Of a stretch of 9,820 nt of DNA, positions 1 to 7,877 are shown one piece after another; position 1 is the stretch's first letter; the number at the start of each line of letters is the position of its first letter. This stretch comes from Rhodospirillales bacterium (GTDB taxonomy: Bacteria; Pseudomonadota; Alphaproteobacteria; Rhodospirillales; Casp-alpha2): the NCBI GenBank assembly GCA_021775275.1, contig JAJFIE010000332.1:1-9820 (forward strand), in the 5' to 3' direction. The notes beneath the pieces are model-generated. The model saw only the letters and a list, made by a program, of their open reading frames with translations, was not told where the DNA came from and did not search any database. The position numbers and the translations under genes were made by a program.

Positions 1-500
1 CAGGCGTAGGTCATCAAAACGAAACTCAGCCTGCCCAAGACCACGGTTGCGATAATCATGACGTCACCTTGGCCGAGAGAATTGAGATCATTAAATGTCG
101 GCAGGAACGCCGTATAGAACAGGATTACCTTTGGGTTCCCCAGGGTCAGCGACAAGCCCGCCAGAAAATCACGTACGGGTTTCGACTCTGCCACAGATGC
201 CGTTCCCAATGGAACCGCAGGCGCACGCCATGCCTTGACGCCCAGGTAAACCAGATACGCAGCCCCGGCCCAGCGAATGATGACGAAGATTTCACCGTAA
301 GCGCCAGCCAGTGCCGAGAGTCCGTAGATAGCGAAAAACAGGTAAACCAGATCGCCCGTAACGATGCCCAGAATGAAACTGAGGGTCCGGCCCAGGCCAT
401 GGGCGAGGCCACGGGCCACAGTCGCCAGTATTCCCGGTCCGGGTACGACCATCAGGACAAAACAGGCGATGACAAGGGCGATGACAGTTTCGATGCTCAT
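1..500 (-). CDS. LysE/RhtB-family amino-acid exporter (3' end outside window)
   Basis: The reading frame stays open from an ATG at 500 to the left edge, giving 166 codons of a membrane protein. The N terminus is a hydrophobic helix followed by a PGPG motif (residues about 20-23, VVPGPGILA), the hallmark of the LysE/RhtB superfamily. Further hydrophobic stretches follow, and a GNPKVILFYTAFLP segment near residues 122-135 is typical of the second family block (N-P-K). Members export amino acids or related small molecules across the inner membrane, but the substrate cannot be told from sequence. Full-length members are about 200-210 residues, so roughly 40 are missing. The gene lies 69 bases downstream of ccmI on the same strand and could be read through from the ccm operon, though no functional link is apparent. 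No strong Shine-Dalgarno lies before the ATG. The start is chosen because it places the PGP motif at the usual distance. Confidence 0.88.
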   Translation of the reverse strand, partial: MSIETVIALVIACFVLMVVPGPGILATVARGLAHGLGRTLSFILGIVTGDLVYLFFAIYGLSALAGAYGEIFVIIRWAGAAYLVYLGVKAWRAPAVPLGTASVAESKPVRDFLAGLSLTLGNPKVILFYTAFLPTFNDLNSLGQGDVMIIATVVLGRLSFVLMTYA

Positions 501-569
501 GGAGAGACTCTATACGGTGATTTCCAGATCAAGGCCAGCCGGTGTTGGCAGTTAGTCCCAAAGAAGAAA

Positions 570-1730
570 TCAGGGGGTAGTTTCTGTCGCCCGGCGTCGG
601 GCTTCCTCGGCCTTTTCCGTTTCGCCGAGAACCTCGTAGGCTTGCGCCAGTCTGAGCCAACCTTCGGGATCGTTGGGATCGGTGGCCAGTCGATCGGCAA
701 GCCGTTGAACCATGGAACGGATCATTTCGGCCTGCTCATCATCGGTCATCTGCTGCGCGTTTTCGATGTCTTCCTGGCTTGGTCCGGGGGCCGCAGGAGT
801 GGACATGCCGTCCGGCTGAATGTCGGCTGACGGAATCCCCGAAGTCACGGCCAGTTTTGCCGCCATCTCCGTGGGTTTCAGGGTCGACACGTCAACACCG
901 GCCTCATCGGCGGCGCGTTGGACCTGCTGGCGTACAATGGACACCCACGGCGCATCGGTCGGCGAGAGGTGAAGAAGATCGGTCCATATCTGCAACGCAC
1001 CGTCCAGATTGCCCTGCTGGGCCGCCGCCACGCCAAAATAGAACCGCGATTTGGGATCCAGCGGTTCAACATTCAGTACTTCCTGGAAAATGCTAAGTGC
1101 TTCCGGCGTTACCTGTGCGTCACTTTCAAGAATCAATGCTTCTGCGTATTCCGCCTTTATCAGAATGTCACCCGTAATATCATAAAGTTTCAGGAACGCC
1201 TGCTGTGCATCGACGTAGCGTTCCATGGTCAGGTACGTGCGACCCAGCATCATCCAGCCTTCGGGATCGTCCGGGTTGGACTGCAATCGGGCTTCCAGTG
1301 TCGCCACCGCGTCATCTATGGCGGCCATCCTGTCGGCCATTTCCACCAGATCAATCCGTGACGCATAGGGGAAATCGACGGCGTCGGGTGATCCCAGATT
1401 CAGATACATAACAACAGCGGCGGCGAAAGCCGCAAGGGATACCGCCGGAATGGCGATGCTGCGCCCACGCCCGCCCGTCCCGCCATGCGGCGTCCCCACA
1501 TCAGCAACACTCAGCAGGCGGCGCTGGATTTCCAGACGCGCGGTGGCGGCTTCCGATTCCGAAATCAGGCCGCGTCCTACGTCCCGGTCTACTTCGGCAA
1601 GCTGGTCCTTATAGACCGCCGTGTCGAAATCCTGGCGGGGGGGCGCATCCTGTTGCCTGTGGAGCAGGGAAGGCAAAATCAGAATAATAAGAACAGCCAC
1701 GGCCAAGATGGCGATACCCAGCCAAAGCAT
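570..1730 (-). CDS. ccmI: Cytochrome c maturation protein CcmI (TPR apocytochrome chaperone)
   Basis: The 386-residue protein has the CcmI plan. An N-terminal membrane helix (about 2-20) is followed by a cytoplasmic loop with the family's leucine-zipper-like segment (about 36-75, VYKDQLAEVDRDVGRG). A second helix (about 92-111) precedes a periplasmic domain of tetratricopeptide repeats. TPR-like units are visible near 148-183, 190-220 and 224-257, and a separate one near the C terminus (about 349-382). Two of them share the phrase DPEGW. In System I, CcmI binds the C-terminal helix of apocytochrome c and presents it to the CcmF/CcmH ligase. It is last in the ccm cluster and starts by a one-base TAATG overlap with ccmH, which indicates translational coupling. 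A low-complexity linker (about 300-325, rich in P, A and S) separates the last TPR from the rest. Confidence 0.93.
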   Translation of the reverse strand: MLWLGIAILAVAVLIILILPSLLHRQQDAPPRQDFDTAVYKDQLAEVDRDVGRGLISESEAATARLEIQRRLLSVADVGTPHGGTGGRGRSIAIPAVSLAAFAAAVVMYLNLGSPDAVDFPYASRIDLVEMADRMAAIDDAVATLEARLQSNPDDPEGWMMLGRTYLTMERYVDAQQAFLKLYDITGDILIKAEYAEALILESDAQVTPEALSIFQEVLNVEPLDPKSRFYFGVAAAQQGNLDGALQIWTDLLHLSPTDAPWVSIVRQQVQRAADEAGVDVSTLKPTEMAAKLAVTSGIPSADIQPDGMSTPAAPGPSQEDIENAQQMTDDEQAEMIRSMVQRLADRLATDPNDPEGWLRLAQAYEVLGETEKAEEARRRATETTP

Positions 1731-2245
1731 TATGCCGACCCTCCGGTTTTATCAATGGTGTCAGTCTCGTCCAATAACGCGGCGAGACGGTTTTTTTCGT
1801 CATCACTCAATGCCGCAGGAGCCAGTGATTCCACGGCAATCATGGCTGCGCCTCGTTGACGGAATATCGCGATGAGGGCGAGGATGCCCAGCGCGACAAT
1901 CAGGATCGGGCCAAACCACAGTAGGTAGGTGGACGGCTTCATGGGCGGTTTCAACAGAACGAAATCGCCGTAGCGGGAGACCACATAGTCAAGGACCTGC
2001 TCATCGCTGTCGCCCTCCACCAGCCGTTCACGGACCAGCACGCGCAGGTCCTTGGCCAGTTGGGCGTTCGAATCATCGATGGACTGGTTCTGGCATACCA
2101 GACAACGCAGGCCCGCGCTGATCTCGCGGGCGCGTTCCTCCAGCACCGGATCATCCAGCATTTCATCCGGCTCCACGGCGAACGCCGTGGCAGTGGCGAA
2201 TGTCCATGCGAGCATCGCGCCAATCAGGAAACGGCGGGCAATCAT
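1730..2245 (-). CDS. ccmH: Cytochrome c maturation protein CcmH (apocytochrome thiol oxidoreductase)
   Basis: This is a 171-residue protein with a signal peptide or anchor (about 1-23), a periplasmic three-helix domain carrying the CcmH signature [10 protein letters not shown] (cysteines 48 and 51), and one C-terminal membrane helix (about 106-128). A short cytoplasmic tail follows. The LRCxxC cysteines reduce the CXXCH disulfide of apocytochrome c, or form a mixed disulfide with it, before heme ligation. CcmH is part of the CcmF-CcmH-CcmI ligase. The length fits the short, alphaproteobacterial type (CycL-like) rather than the longer E. coli CcmH, which is fused to a CcmI-like TPR domain. The ATG at 2245 overlaps the ccmG stop as ATGA. 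It is preferred over an in-frame ATG at 2290 that would add 15 non-signal-like residues inside ccmG. Confidence 0.95.
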   Translation of the reverse strand: MIARRFLIGAMLAWTFATATAFAVEPDEMLDDPVLEERAREISAGLRCLVCQNQSIDDSNAQLAKDLRVLVRERLVEGDSDEQVLDYVVSRYGDFVLLKPPMKPSTYLLWFGPILIVALGILALIAIFRQRGAAMIAVESLAPAALSDDEKNRLAALLDETDTIDKTGGSA

Positions 2246-2844
2246 TGTTTTCGCAACTCCTGCACCAGCGGATAGATGGTGTCGTCCCAAACTTCCGCGT
2301 TCATGGGGCCGATGTGCCTGTAGCGAATAACGCCCTGCTTATCGACAATGAAGGTTTCCGGCGCGCCGGTGACGCCGAACGCAATGGCGGCCTTGCTCAC
2401 AGGGTCGTCGCCGACCAGGGCGTAAGGATCGCCGTAATGTTTCAACCAGTTGGGGCCGGCGTCCAAGTCTTCTTCACGCCAGTCGATGGCATGGATGGGC
2501 ACGTCACTGGTCTGTTTCAACTGCATGAGAAAGGGATGCTCCACCTGACACGCGATACACCACGATCCAAACACGTTAAGCAACGTGACCTCGCCCTTGA
2601 AGTCAGCCGTTTCCAGACCCCATTCGCGGTCGGGATTCGCCCGTCCCTTGATGGCGGGTAGTTGAAAATCGGCCGCCGGCGTGTTGATCAGTACGGATTC
2701 CAGTCTGCGCGAATCCTTGGTCAGGCCGACCGCGAAATAGACGGCAAGCACCCCGAAGACCGCCACGGGCAGCAGGAAAAGCAGACGCTTGGGGGGAGGT
2801 TGTCGCGTCTGATCAAGGGGCAAACTGGCACTCTCCCTTGTCAT
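2242..2844 (-). CDS. ccmG: Thiol:disulfide interchange protein CcmG/DsbE (thioredoxin-like)
   Basis: This is a 200-residue membrane-anchored periplasmic thioredoxin-fold protein. A cytoplasmic stub is followed by one membrane helix (about 20-40) and then the thioredoxin domain. The active site is WCIAC (W95, C96, C99) in the context [15 protein letters not shown]. The cis-proline loop is [12 protein letters not shown] (P162), which matches the GVxGAPET motif of the CcmG/DsbE subfamily. It passes reducing equivalents from CcdA/DsbD to CcmH or to apocytochrome c. The ATG at 2844 overlaps the ccmF stop by four bases (ATGA). The in-frame upstream ATG at 2961 lies within ccmF and would add 39 low-complexity residues, so it is rejected. 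The CIAC dipeptide differs from the commoner CPTC or CVPC but keeps both cysteines. Confidence 0.95.
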   Translation of the reverse strand: MTRESASLPLDQTRQPPPKRLLFLLPVAVFGVLAVYFAVGLTKDSRRLESVLINTPAADFQLPAIKGRANPDREWGLETADFKGEVTLLNVFGSWCIACQVEHPFLMQLKQTSDVPIHAIDWREEDLDAGPNWLKHYGDPYALVGDDPVSKAAIAFGVTGAPETFIVDKQGVIRYRHIGPMNAEVWDDTIYPLVQELRKQ

Positions 2845-4859
2845 GCCTTGACCGCCGCTGCCGGGGCCGGCGCCTTGCGTCGACGCGGAACGCCAACGCG
2901 GAACCGCCGATCGCTGAGGCTGACGCCGGCCGCCGCCGCCATGATCACCGACCCGGCCCACATCCAGACCACCAGCGGGTTCCAGTAAATACGCGTCACG
3001 TATGCGCCGTCTGTTCCTTCGGGGTCGCCGATCACGGCGTAGAGGTCGCCTGTGAACATGGTATGAATGGCGGCTTCCGTCGTCGGCATGGAGCGCACGG
3101 GGTAGCGGCGGTTCTCAGGGTACAATGTGACGACCGGCTCGCCCTCCCGGGTGACGGCAAAGGCGCCCTGGGTCAGATAGTAGTTGGGGCCGCGCCCCTC
3201 TGTTGCCCCCTCGAAGGTGAACGTATAGCCGCCGACCTCGACGCTGTCGCCCGGCGCCATGGTCTGGATGGCTTCCTGTTTCCAACCGCCTGCTCCGGCC
3301 ATGCCCGCGACGGCGATGGCAAGGCCCAGATGTCCTAGCGTCATGCCCCAACTCGCCCTTGGTGTTCGGACGAGGCGGTTCAGTGAGCTGGCAAACGGTT
3401 CGCGAAACAGCCGGATGCGCTCCGTCAGTTCGACCAGGATGCTGACGCCCAACCAGACCGCCATGGCCATACCGACCATGGCCAGAACCGGGCCATCGGA
3501 CGCGACCGCCCAGACGGCGATGGCGGTGACGATGGTCAGGATGAACGCCAACCACAGGCGCTTCATTGCGGCGCCCAGGTCGGCCCGTTTCCAGCCCAGC
3601 ATGGGGCCGACGGCCATGGCCGCGATCATGGGGAGCATTAGGGGGATAAAGACGGTATTGAAGTAGGGCGGGCCGACGGAAACCTTGCCGCCGTCAAGGG
3701 CATCGAGAAACAGCGGATAGAGCGTGCCCAGCAACACGGCCGCTGCCGCAGTGGTCATGATCAGGTTATTGACCAGCAACGCGCCTTCCCGTGAAACAGG
3801 CTGGAACACGCCGGTGTTGCGCATGGCGGGACCACGCATCGCAAACAGCACCAGCGATCCACCGGTGACGACAATCAACAGGATCAGGATAAACACCCCC
3901 CGCGCCGGATCGGTGGCGAACGCATGTACGCTGGTCAGTACGCCAGAGCGCACCAGGAAGGTGCCGAGCAGACTGAGCGAGAACGTCACGATGGCCAGGA
4001 AGATGGTCCAGCCCTTCATGGTGTCGCGTTTCTCCACCATGGTGGCGGAATGCAATAGCGCCGTTCCCGCCAGCCACGGCATAAAGGAGGCGTTTTCCAC
4101 CGGGTCCCAGAACCACCAGCCGCCCCAGCCGAGTTCATAGTAGGCCCACCACGACCCCAAGGCGATGCCACCGGTCAGGAACGCCCACGCGGCCAGCGTC
4201 CAGGGGCGCACCCAGCGGCCCCAGGCGGCGTCGACACGACCTTCCAGCAGGGCGGCGATAGCGAAGGAAAAGGCAATGGAAAAACCCACATAGCCGAGAT
4301 ACAGCATGGGTGGATGGAGTGCGAGCCCCATGTCCTGTAACAGCGGGTTCATCCCCGCGCCATTGGCCGGTGGCGGCACAATGCGGTCGAAGGGGTTGGA
4401 GGTGAATATAATGAACAGATAGAAACCAATAGCAATGAGGGACTGTATGCCCAGCACGCGGGCGCGCAGGGTCGGCGGCAGATTGGCGCCGAAGAACGCC
4501 ACGGCGGCGCCAAACATGCTGAGGATCAGAATCCACAGCAGCATGGAGCCCTCGTGGTTCGCCCACACGCCGGTTATTTTGTAGAGCAGGGGTTTGTCGG
4601 TATGAGAGTTCTGATACACGACGGCGAGCGAGAAATCAGACACCACGAAAGAATACGTCAGGCTTCCGAACGCAAACGCCAACAGCAGAAACTGCGCCAC
4701 GGCGGCGGGACGGCCAAAGGCCATCCAAGGCTCATAATTACGCGCCGCGCCTACAAGCGGCAGGATTACCTGCGCCGCCGCGACAAACATGGCGAGGATC
4801 AGTGCAAAGTGACCCAGTTCGGCAATCCCTAATTCGGCAATCCCTAATTCGGCAATCAT
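2841..4859 (-). CDS. ccmF: Heme lyase subunit CcmF (holocytochrome c synthase)
   Basis: This is a 672-residue polytopic membrane protein of the heme-handling family, close to the usual length of about 650. It has the conserved NHEGS segment (101-105), HPPMLYLGY (182-190, a conserved periplasmic histidine) and the tryptophan-rich WWD motif GWGGWWFWDPVENASFMPW (244-262), which binds heme delivered by CcmE. A periplasmic domain near the C terminus and a final membrane helix follow, then a basic-proline tail. CcmF attaches heme to the CXXCH cysteines together with CcmH and CcmI. The start overlaps the ccmE stop as ATGA. The first 16 residues are odd: IAELG occurs three times in a row before the conserved H-F-A-L-I-L-A, because of a 15-bp tandem repeat, so the protein is about ten residues longer at its N terminus than expected. 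The next in-frame ATG (codon 24) is too far in to be the start. Confidence 0.96.
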   Translation of the reverse strand: MIAELGIAELGIAELGHFALILAMFVAAAQVILPLVGAARNYEPWMAFGRPAAVAQFLLLAFAFGSLTYSFVVSDFSLAVVYQNSHTDKPLLYKITGVWANHEGSMLLWILILSMFGAAVAFFGANLPPTLRARVLGIQSLIAIGFYLFIIFTSNPFDRIVPPPANGAGMNPLLQDMGLALHPPMLYLGYVGFSIAFSFAIAALLEGRVDAAWGRWVRPWTLAAWAFLTGGIALGSWWAYYELGWGGWWFWDPVENASFMPWLAGTALLHSATMVEKRDTMKGWTIFLAIVTFSLSLLGTFLVRSGVLTSVHAFATDPARGVFILILLIVVTGGSLVLFAMRGPAMRNTGVFQPVSREGALLVNNLIMTTAAAAVLLGTLYPLFLDALDGGKVSVGPPYFNTVFIPLMLPMIAAMAVGPMLGWKRADLGAAMKRLWLAFILTIVTAIAVWAVASDGPVLAMVGMAMAVWLGVSILVELTERIRLFREPFASSLNRLVRTPRASWGMTLGHLGLAIAVAGMAGAGGWKQEAIQTMAPGDSVEVGGYTFTFEGATEGRGPNYYLTQGAFAVTREGEPVVTLYPENRRYPVRSMPTTEAAIHTMFTGDLYAVIGDPEGTDGAYVTRIYWNPLVVWMWAGSVIMAAAAGVSLSDRRFRVGVPRRRKAPAPAAAVKA
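4818..4857 (-). repeat. 15-bp tandem repeat inside the start of ccmF
   Basis: On the plus strand the unit TTCGGCAATCCCTAA occurs twice in full (4818-4832 and 4833-4847) and a third time over its first ten bases (4848-4857). The period is a multiple of three, so the ccmF frame is kept and each unit encodes I-A-E-L-G. The third, truncated copy runs into the initiator ATG. The copies are identical at DNA level, which suggests recent duplication by slippage. Confidence 0.95.
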
Positions 4860-5326
4860 AGCGACGACTCCCCGTTATCCTGATTCATGTCCTGCCCCTC
4901 GCCCTTCCATTGGCCAGCGTCCTTGATGGCGTCGGCGACCTCCGGCGGCATGTAGTTTTCATCGTGTTTGGCGAGCACTTCATCGGCCACGAACACGCCG
5001 TTCATCAGCTTGCCTTCGGCGACCACGCCCTGGCCTTCACGGAACAGGTCCGGCAGGATGCCCTGAAAATACACGGGCACCGTGTTGGCGGTGTCGGTGA
5101 CGCGGAAATTGACCACGCCGTCGGTGCCCTGTTCGACGCTTTCTTCCTCGACCAGTCCACCGAGGCGGATGCGTTGATCCTCTTTCACCTTGTTTTGTAC
5201 GATGTCGGTCGGCGTGCGGAAGAACACGATGTTTTCGTCGAACGCGGTCAGTACCAGTGCGGCGGCGATGGCAATCAGCACGCCTGCAATGGCGACAAAT
5301 GTCAGTCGTTTATGTTTACGTTTCAC
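4856..5326 (-). CDS. ccmE: Periplasmic heme chaperone CcmE
   Basis: The 156-residue protein has a short basic N terminus (MKRKHKR), one membrane anchor (about 8-29) and an OB-fold periplasmic beta-barrel domain. The heme-binding motif is HDENY, with His121 as the covalent heme ligand and Tyr125 as axial ligand, as in the classical HxxxY type of CcmE. A flexible, charged C-terminal tail (about 133-156) follows, as is usual. CcmE takes heme from CcmC in an ATP-dependent cycle driven by CcmAB and passes it to CcmF. The start lies inside the end of ccmD (11-base overlap) and the stop overlaps the ccmF start by four bases, so the three genes are tightly coupled. Confidence 0.96.
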   Translation of the reverse strand: MKRKHKRLTFVAIAGVLIAIAAALVLTAFDENIVFFRTPTDIVQNKVKEDQRIRLGGLVEEESVEQGTDGVVNFRVTDTANTVPVYFQGILPDLFREGQGVVAEGKLMNGVFVADEVLAKHDENYMPPEVADAIKDAGQWKGEGQDMNQDNGESSL

Positions 5327-5519
5327 CTTGGGCGGGTCCTTCAGATGGTGAAGCGCGTTCGGCTTCGTTGTTAAGGGCGTCTAATGTGGCGTGGTTGGCT
5401 TTCAGGGTACGCACGCTGATCACGAATATACCGATCAGCAAGACGGCAGACAGCCCGAAGCTGGGCCACACAAACGCGGCATATCCGCCCATGTCGAGGA
5501 ACGATGAAATGGTGTTCAC
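5316..5519 (-). CDS. ccmD: Small membrane protein CcmD (heme exporter subunit)
   Basis: The 67-residue protein has the CcmD layout: an N-terminal segment with MGGYAAFVWPSFG (10-22), one membrane helix (about 14-36) and a charged cytoplasmic tail. CcmD joins CcmABC and helps release heme-loaded CcmE from CcmC. The start codon is GTG at 5519, preceded by GGAG at a five-base spacing, which decides the start. The gene ends 11 bases inside ccmE. It is separated from ccmC by an unusually long 124-base gap. Confidence 0.92.
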   Translation of the reverse strand: MNTISSFLDMGGYAAFVWPSFGLSAVLLIGIFVISVRTLKANHATLDALNNEAERASPSEGPAQGET

Positions 5520-5578
5520 GTCTGCTCCACAAAATCAGGCGGGGACAATGCCCCGCGTTTCGATTGCATCATACTGAT

Positions 5579-5608
5579 TAAATAGGGCAGGAAAATGATC
5601 TGTCTCAA
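5579..5608 (-). promoter_or_regulatory. Possible internal promoter between ccmC and ccmD
   Basis: In the 124-base gap (5520-5643), read on the minus strand, a TTGAGA hexamer (5608-5603) lies 18 bases before TATTTA (5584-5579), about 60 bases ahead of the ccmD GTG. The -35 element sits just downstream of a run of eight T. Four of six bases match sigma-70 consensus in each box. A small GC dyad (CGGGG...CCCCG) lies between it and ccmD. This is a weak prediction from matching alone. Confidence 0.3.
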
Positions 5609-5643
5609 AAAAAAGTGATTTCTACCATGATCGCCGTACCCGC

Positions 5644-6372
5644 TCAGCCGTGCACGCGGCGCTGGCGCAGCGCCCGGATTTTGCCGGCGGTCACGTCGGC
5701 GTCCATGCGGATGATCAGCACCCACAGATAAAACAGGGTGTAGCCAATGGCCATGAGCAGCAGCGGCCACAGCATGCTGGGGTGGATGGAAGGGCCGTCC
5801 ATGCGGATCACGCTGGCTGGCTGATGCAGCGTATTCCACCAGTCCACAGAAAACTTGATGATAGGCACATTGATAAAGCCGACAAGGGCCAGTATCGCCG
5901 CAGCTTTTGCACCGCGCTGCGGATTATCGAAGGCGTTCGAGAGCGCCATGTAGCCGATATAGAGGAAAAACAGGATCAGCATCGACGTCAACCGCGCATC
6001 CCAGACCCACCAGGTTCCCCACATGGGCTTGCCCCACAGTGACCCGGTGGCCAGCGCCAGAAAGGTGAACACGGCGCCGACAGGGGCGGTCGCCTTGCCC
6101 GCTACATCGGCCAGTGGATGTTTCCAGATCAGGCCCACGGCGGCGGAAATCGCCATGGAGGTATAGCAGAACATGGCCATCCATGCGGCGGGCACATGGA
6201 CGTACATGATGCGCACGCTTTCGCCTTGTTGATAGTCGGCGGGGGCCTGAAACAGGCCAAGATACAGCCCCGCGCCCAGGGACAACAGGGTCAGCCCGCC
6301 CAGCCACGGAACCAGCGGGCGGGTCAGGGTCAAAAACCGGTTCGGGTTCGCAAAGCGTTCAATCATAGCCAT
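5644..6372 (-). CDS. ccmC: Heme exporter/heme-handling protein CcmC
   Basis: This is a 242-residue six-helix membrane protein of the heme-handling family. It has the tryptophan-rich WWD motif (about 113-127, including GTWWVWDARLTS) and two conserved periplasmic histidines: His59 in MYVHVPAAW and His183 in WNTLHQPAS. These bind heme and present it to CcmE, giving the covalent heme-CcmE complex. The length matches the family norm of about 240. The ATG at 6372 is preferred because AGGA lies nine bases upstream. An alternative ATG two codons in (6366) cannot be excluded. It is separated from ccmB by 54 bases and from ccmD by 124 bases, so unlike its neighbours it is not translationally coupled on either side. 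Confidence 0.96.
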   Translation of the reverse strand: MAMIERFANPNRFLTLTRPLVPWLGGLTLLSLGAGLYLGLFQAPADYQQGESVRIMYVHVPAAWMAMFCYTSMAISAAVGLIWKHPLADVAGKATAPVGAVFTFLALATGSLWGKPMWGTWWVWDARLTSMLILFFLYIGYMALSNAFDNPQRGAKAAAILALVGFINVPIIKFSVDWWNTLHQPASVIRMDGPSIHPSMLWPLLLMAIGYTLFYLWVLIIRMDADVTAGKIRALRQRRVHG

Positions 6373-6426
6373 GGTGCTGTTTCCTAGCGTAACGTCTTAT
6401 GCCTGTTCAAGCTATTCTAATGCCGA

Positions 6427-7095
6427 TTATTCCAAAGACTGGCGAATGCCCGCCGCCGCCGCCCAGGGACATAACGGCAGGGCGAAGACGAACAGTCCAC
6501 CCAATATAAGGAACTGCGCCTTGATGGCATATCCGCCAATGGCGCTGTCAACGGCGCTGACGCCAAAAATCAGCACCGGGATGAACAGGGGCAGGATCAG
6601 CAATGACAACAATACGCCGCCCCGGCGGGAACCCAGGATCAGGGCCGCGCCCACGGCGCCCAGCAGACTGAGCGTCGGTGTGCCCAGCGCCAGTGCGCCG
6701 ATCAGCACCCAGAACCCGTCTGCATCCATGTTCAGCAGCACTGCCAGCAGGGGGGCTGCGATGATCAGTGGCAGGCCGGTGGTTAGCCAGTGGGCGATGA
6801 CTTTGGCCAGCACCAGAACTTCCAGCGTTACCGGCGAGAGGGCCAGCAATTCCAGCGAGCCGTCCTCGTAGTCGGTCAGGAACAGGCGTTCCAGCGACAG
6901 CATGGTCGATAGCAGTGCCGCGACCCAGATCACACCGGCGGCGATGCGCGCCAGAATTCCCGGTTCCGGCCCGACACCGAAGGGAAACAGCACCACGGCG
7001 ATAACGAAAAACATCACCACCATGAGACTGTCCAGCCCCTGGCGCTGGGCAAGGCGCAGGTCGCGACGCACCAGCAGGGAGAAACGCCTCATCAT
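6427..7095 (-). CDS. ccmB: Heme ABC exporter permease CcmB
   Basis: This is a 222-residue protein with about six hydrophobic helices and the CcmB landmarks: the N-terminal RRDLRLAQRQG cytoplasmic segment, LERLFLTDYEDGSLELLALSP (about 68-88), where the ABC subunit is expected to couple, and the C-terminal LPLFIPVLIFG helix. It is the membrane partner of the ATPase CcmA. The CcmAB transporter uses ATP to release holo-CcmE from CcmC/CcmD. Its start overlaps the ccmA stop as ATGA (four bases). The protein begins with two methionines and the first is used here. Confidence 0.95.
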   Translation of the reverse strand: MMRRFSLLVRRDLRLAQRQGLDSLMVVMFFVIAVVLFPFGVGPEPGILARIAAGVIWVAALLSTMLSLERLFLTDYEDGSLELLALSPVTLEVLVLAKVIAHWLTTGLPLIIAAPLLAVLLNMDADGFWVLIGALALGTPTLSLLGAVGAALILGSRRGGVLLSLLILPLFIPVLIFGVSAVDSAIGGYAIKAQFLILGGLFVFALPLCPWAAAAGIRQSLE

Positions 7096-7757
7096 GCCGC
7101 TGCGCTCCCGTCTTCGAAATCGTGCGCTGCCTGTGCAAACGGCGTCAGGTCCAGTGTTTCTGCGCCGTCGCCACTGATTGGAGTGTGCGTGGAGATCACC
7201 GCCATGCCGCCTGCTGCACGGTGTTGGGCGATGATTGACTCCAGCGCCGCCACCGCCTCTTTATCCAGCGCCGTGGTTGGTTCATCGAGCAACCAGAGGG
7301 GGGCCGGGGAAGACAGAATACGGGCCAGTGACGTGCGGCGGCTCTGCCCGGCCGACAGGAAGCGCGCCGGAACGTCACTCAAATAGGAAATGCCGAAACC
7401 CTTCAGGGCCTCGGCGACCCGGTTGTTGGCGCCGGCATTGCCGCCATGCATTTCGGCCCAGAAGCGCAGGTTTTCGGTAACCGTCAGAACCGGCTTGATG
7501 GCATCGTGATGGCCGACGTAGTGCAGCCGGCCATTGTGCGTTTCCGGGTCATCGCGGGTGTCTGCATCCTGCCACCGAATGGCGCCGTGGGCGGGCAGCA
7601 ACAAACCGGCCATAAGCCGCAGAAGGCTGGACTTACCACTGCCGTTGGGCCCCACCAGCACCAGCAAACCACCCGCATCCAGCTCAAATGACAGGCCACG
7701 AAACACGGTGCGCTCGCCGCGGACACATGTCAGGTCGGATCCGGTAAAAAGGGTCAT
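7092..7757 (-). CDS. ccmA: Heme ABC exporter ATP-binding protein CcmA
   Basis: This is a 221-residue ABC ATPase domain with all expected motifs: Walker A GPNGSGKSS (36-44), ABC signature LSAGQSRR (134-141; the Q-S-R-R form is typical of CcmA), Walker B LWLLDEP (154-160) with the catalytic glutamate, D-loop TALD, and the switch histidine in STH (His191). It powers the CcmAB complex. The start at 7757 is preferred because the protein then begins just before the first beta strand (TLFTGSDLTCVRG) and AGGG lies eight bases upstream. The frame remains open to an ATG at 7799, which would add 14 unrelated residues. It is the first gene of the ccm cluster. No convincing promoter is seen in the 120-base gap before it, apart from an 11-bp repeat that may be an operator. 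Confidence 0.95.
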   Translation of the reverse strand: MTLFTGSDLTCVRGERTVFRGLSFELDAGGLLVLVGPNGSGKSSLLRLMAGLLLPAHGAIRWQDADTRDDPETHNGRLHYVGHHDAIKPVLTVTENLRFWAEMHGGNAGANNRVAEALKGFGISYLSDVPARFLSAGQSRRTSLARILSSPAPLWLLDEPTTALDKEAVAALESIIAQHRAAGGMAVISTHTPISGDGAETLDLTPFAQAAHDFEDGSAAA

Positions 7758-7843
7758 GGGCCGGACCCTACCCCATGGCCTCATACCCGAAAAGATCAAA
7801 TAGCCGGGCTATGGCCAGATACATGCCAGGCACACGTCAGACA

Positions 7844-7872
7844 CAGGGTGGGCCCAGGGTGGGTACAGGGTA
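7844..7872. repeat. 11-bp-period direct repeat upstream of ccmA
   Basis: The sequence CAGGGTGGG occurs at 7844-7852 and 7855-7863, and CAGGGTA at 7866-7872, so CAGGGT recurs every 11 bases, about one helical turn. On the ccmA strand this reads ACCCTG three times, 87-114 bases ahead of the ccmA start and just after the transporter gene stop. It could be an operator with in-phase half-sites or a simple slippage repeat. The sequence does not decide. Confidence 0.7.
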
Positions 7873-7877
7873 GACGA

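Noticed and set aside
69..830. Long rightward open frame of 253 codons.
   Set aside because: It lies antisense to the exporter gene and the end of ccmI. Its product is low-complexity and unlike any family, while the leftward frames carry clear motifs.
5516..5839. Leftward 107-codon frame spanning the end of ccmC and the C/D gap.
   Set aside because: It overlaps ccmC in another frame, is rich in H, P and R as shadow frames are, and its tail in the gap has no recognisable feature.
7801..7811. TAGCCGGGCTA palindrome after the transporter gene, followed leftward by a loose T-rich stretch, as a terminator.
   Set aside because: The stem would be only four base pairs with a three-base loop and the T run is interrupted. 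It is too weak to call, so read-through into ccmA remains possible.
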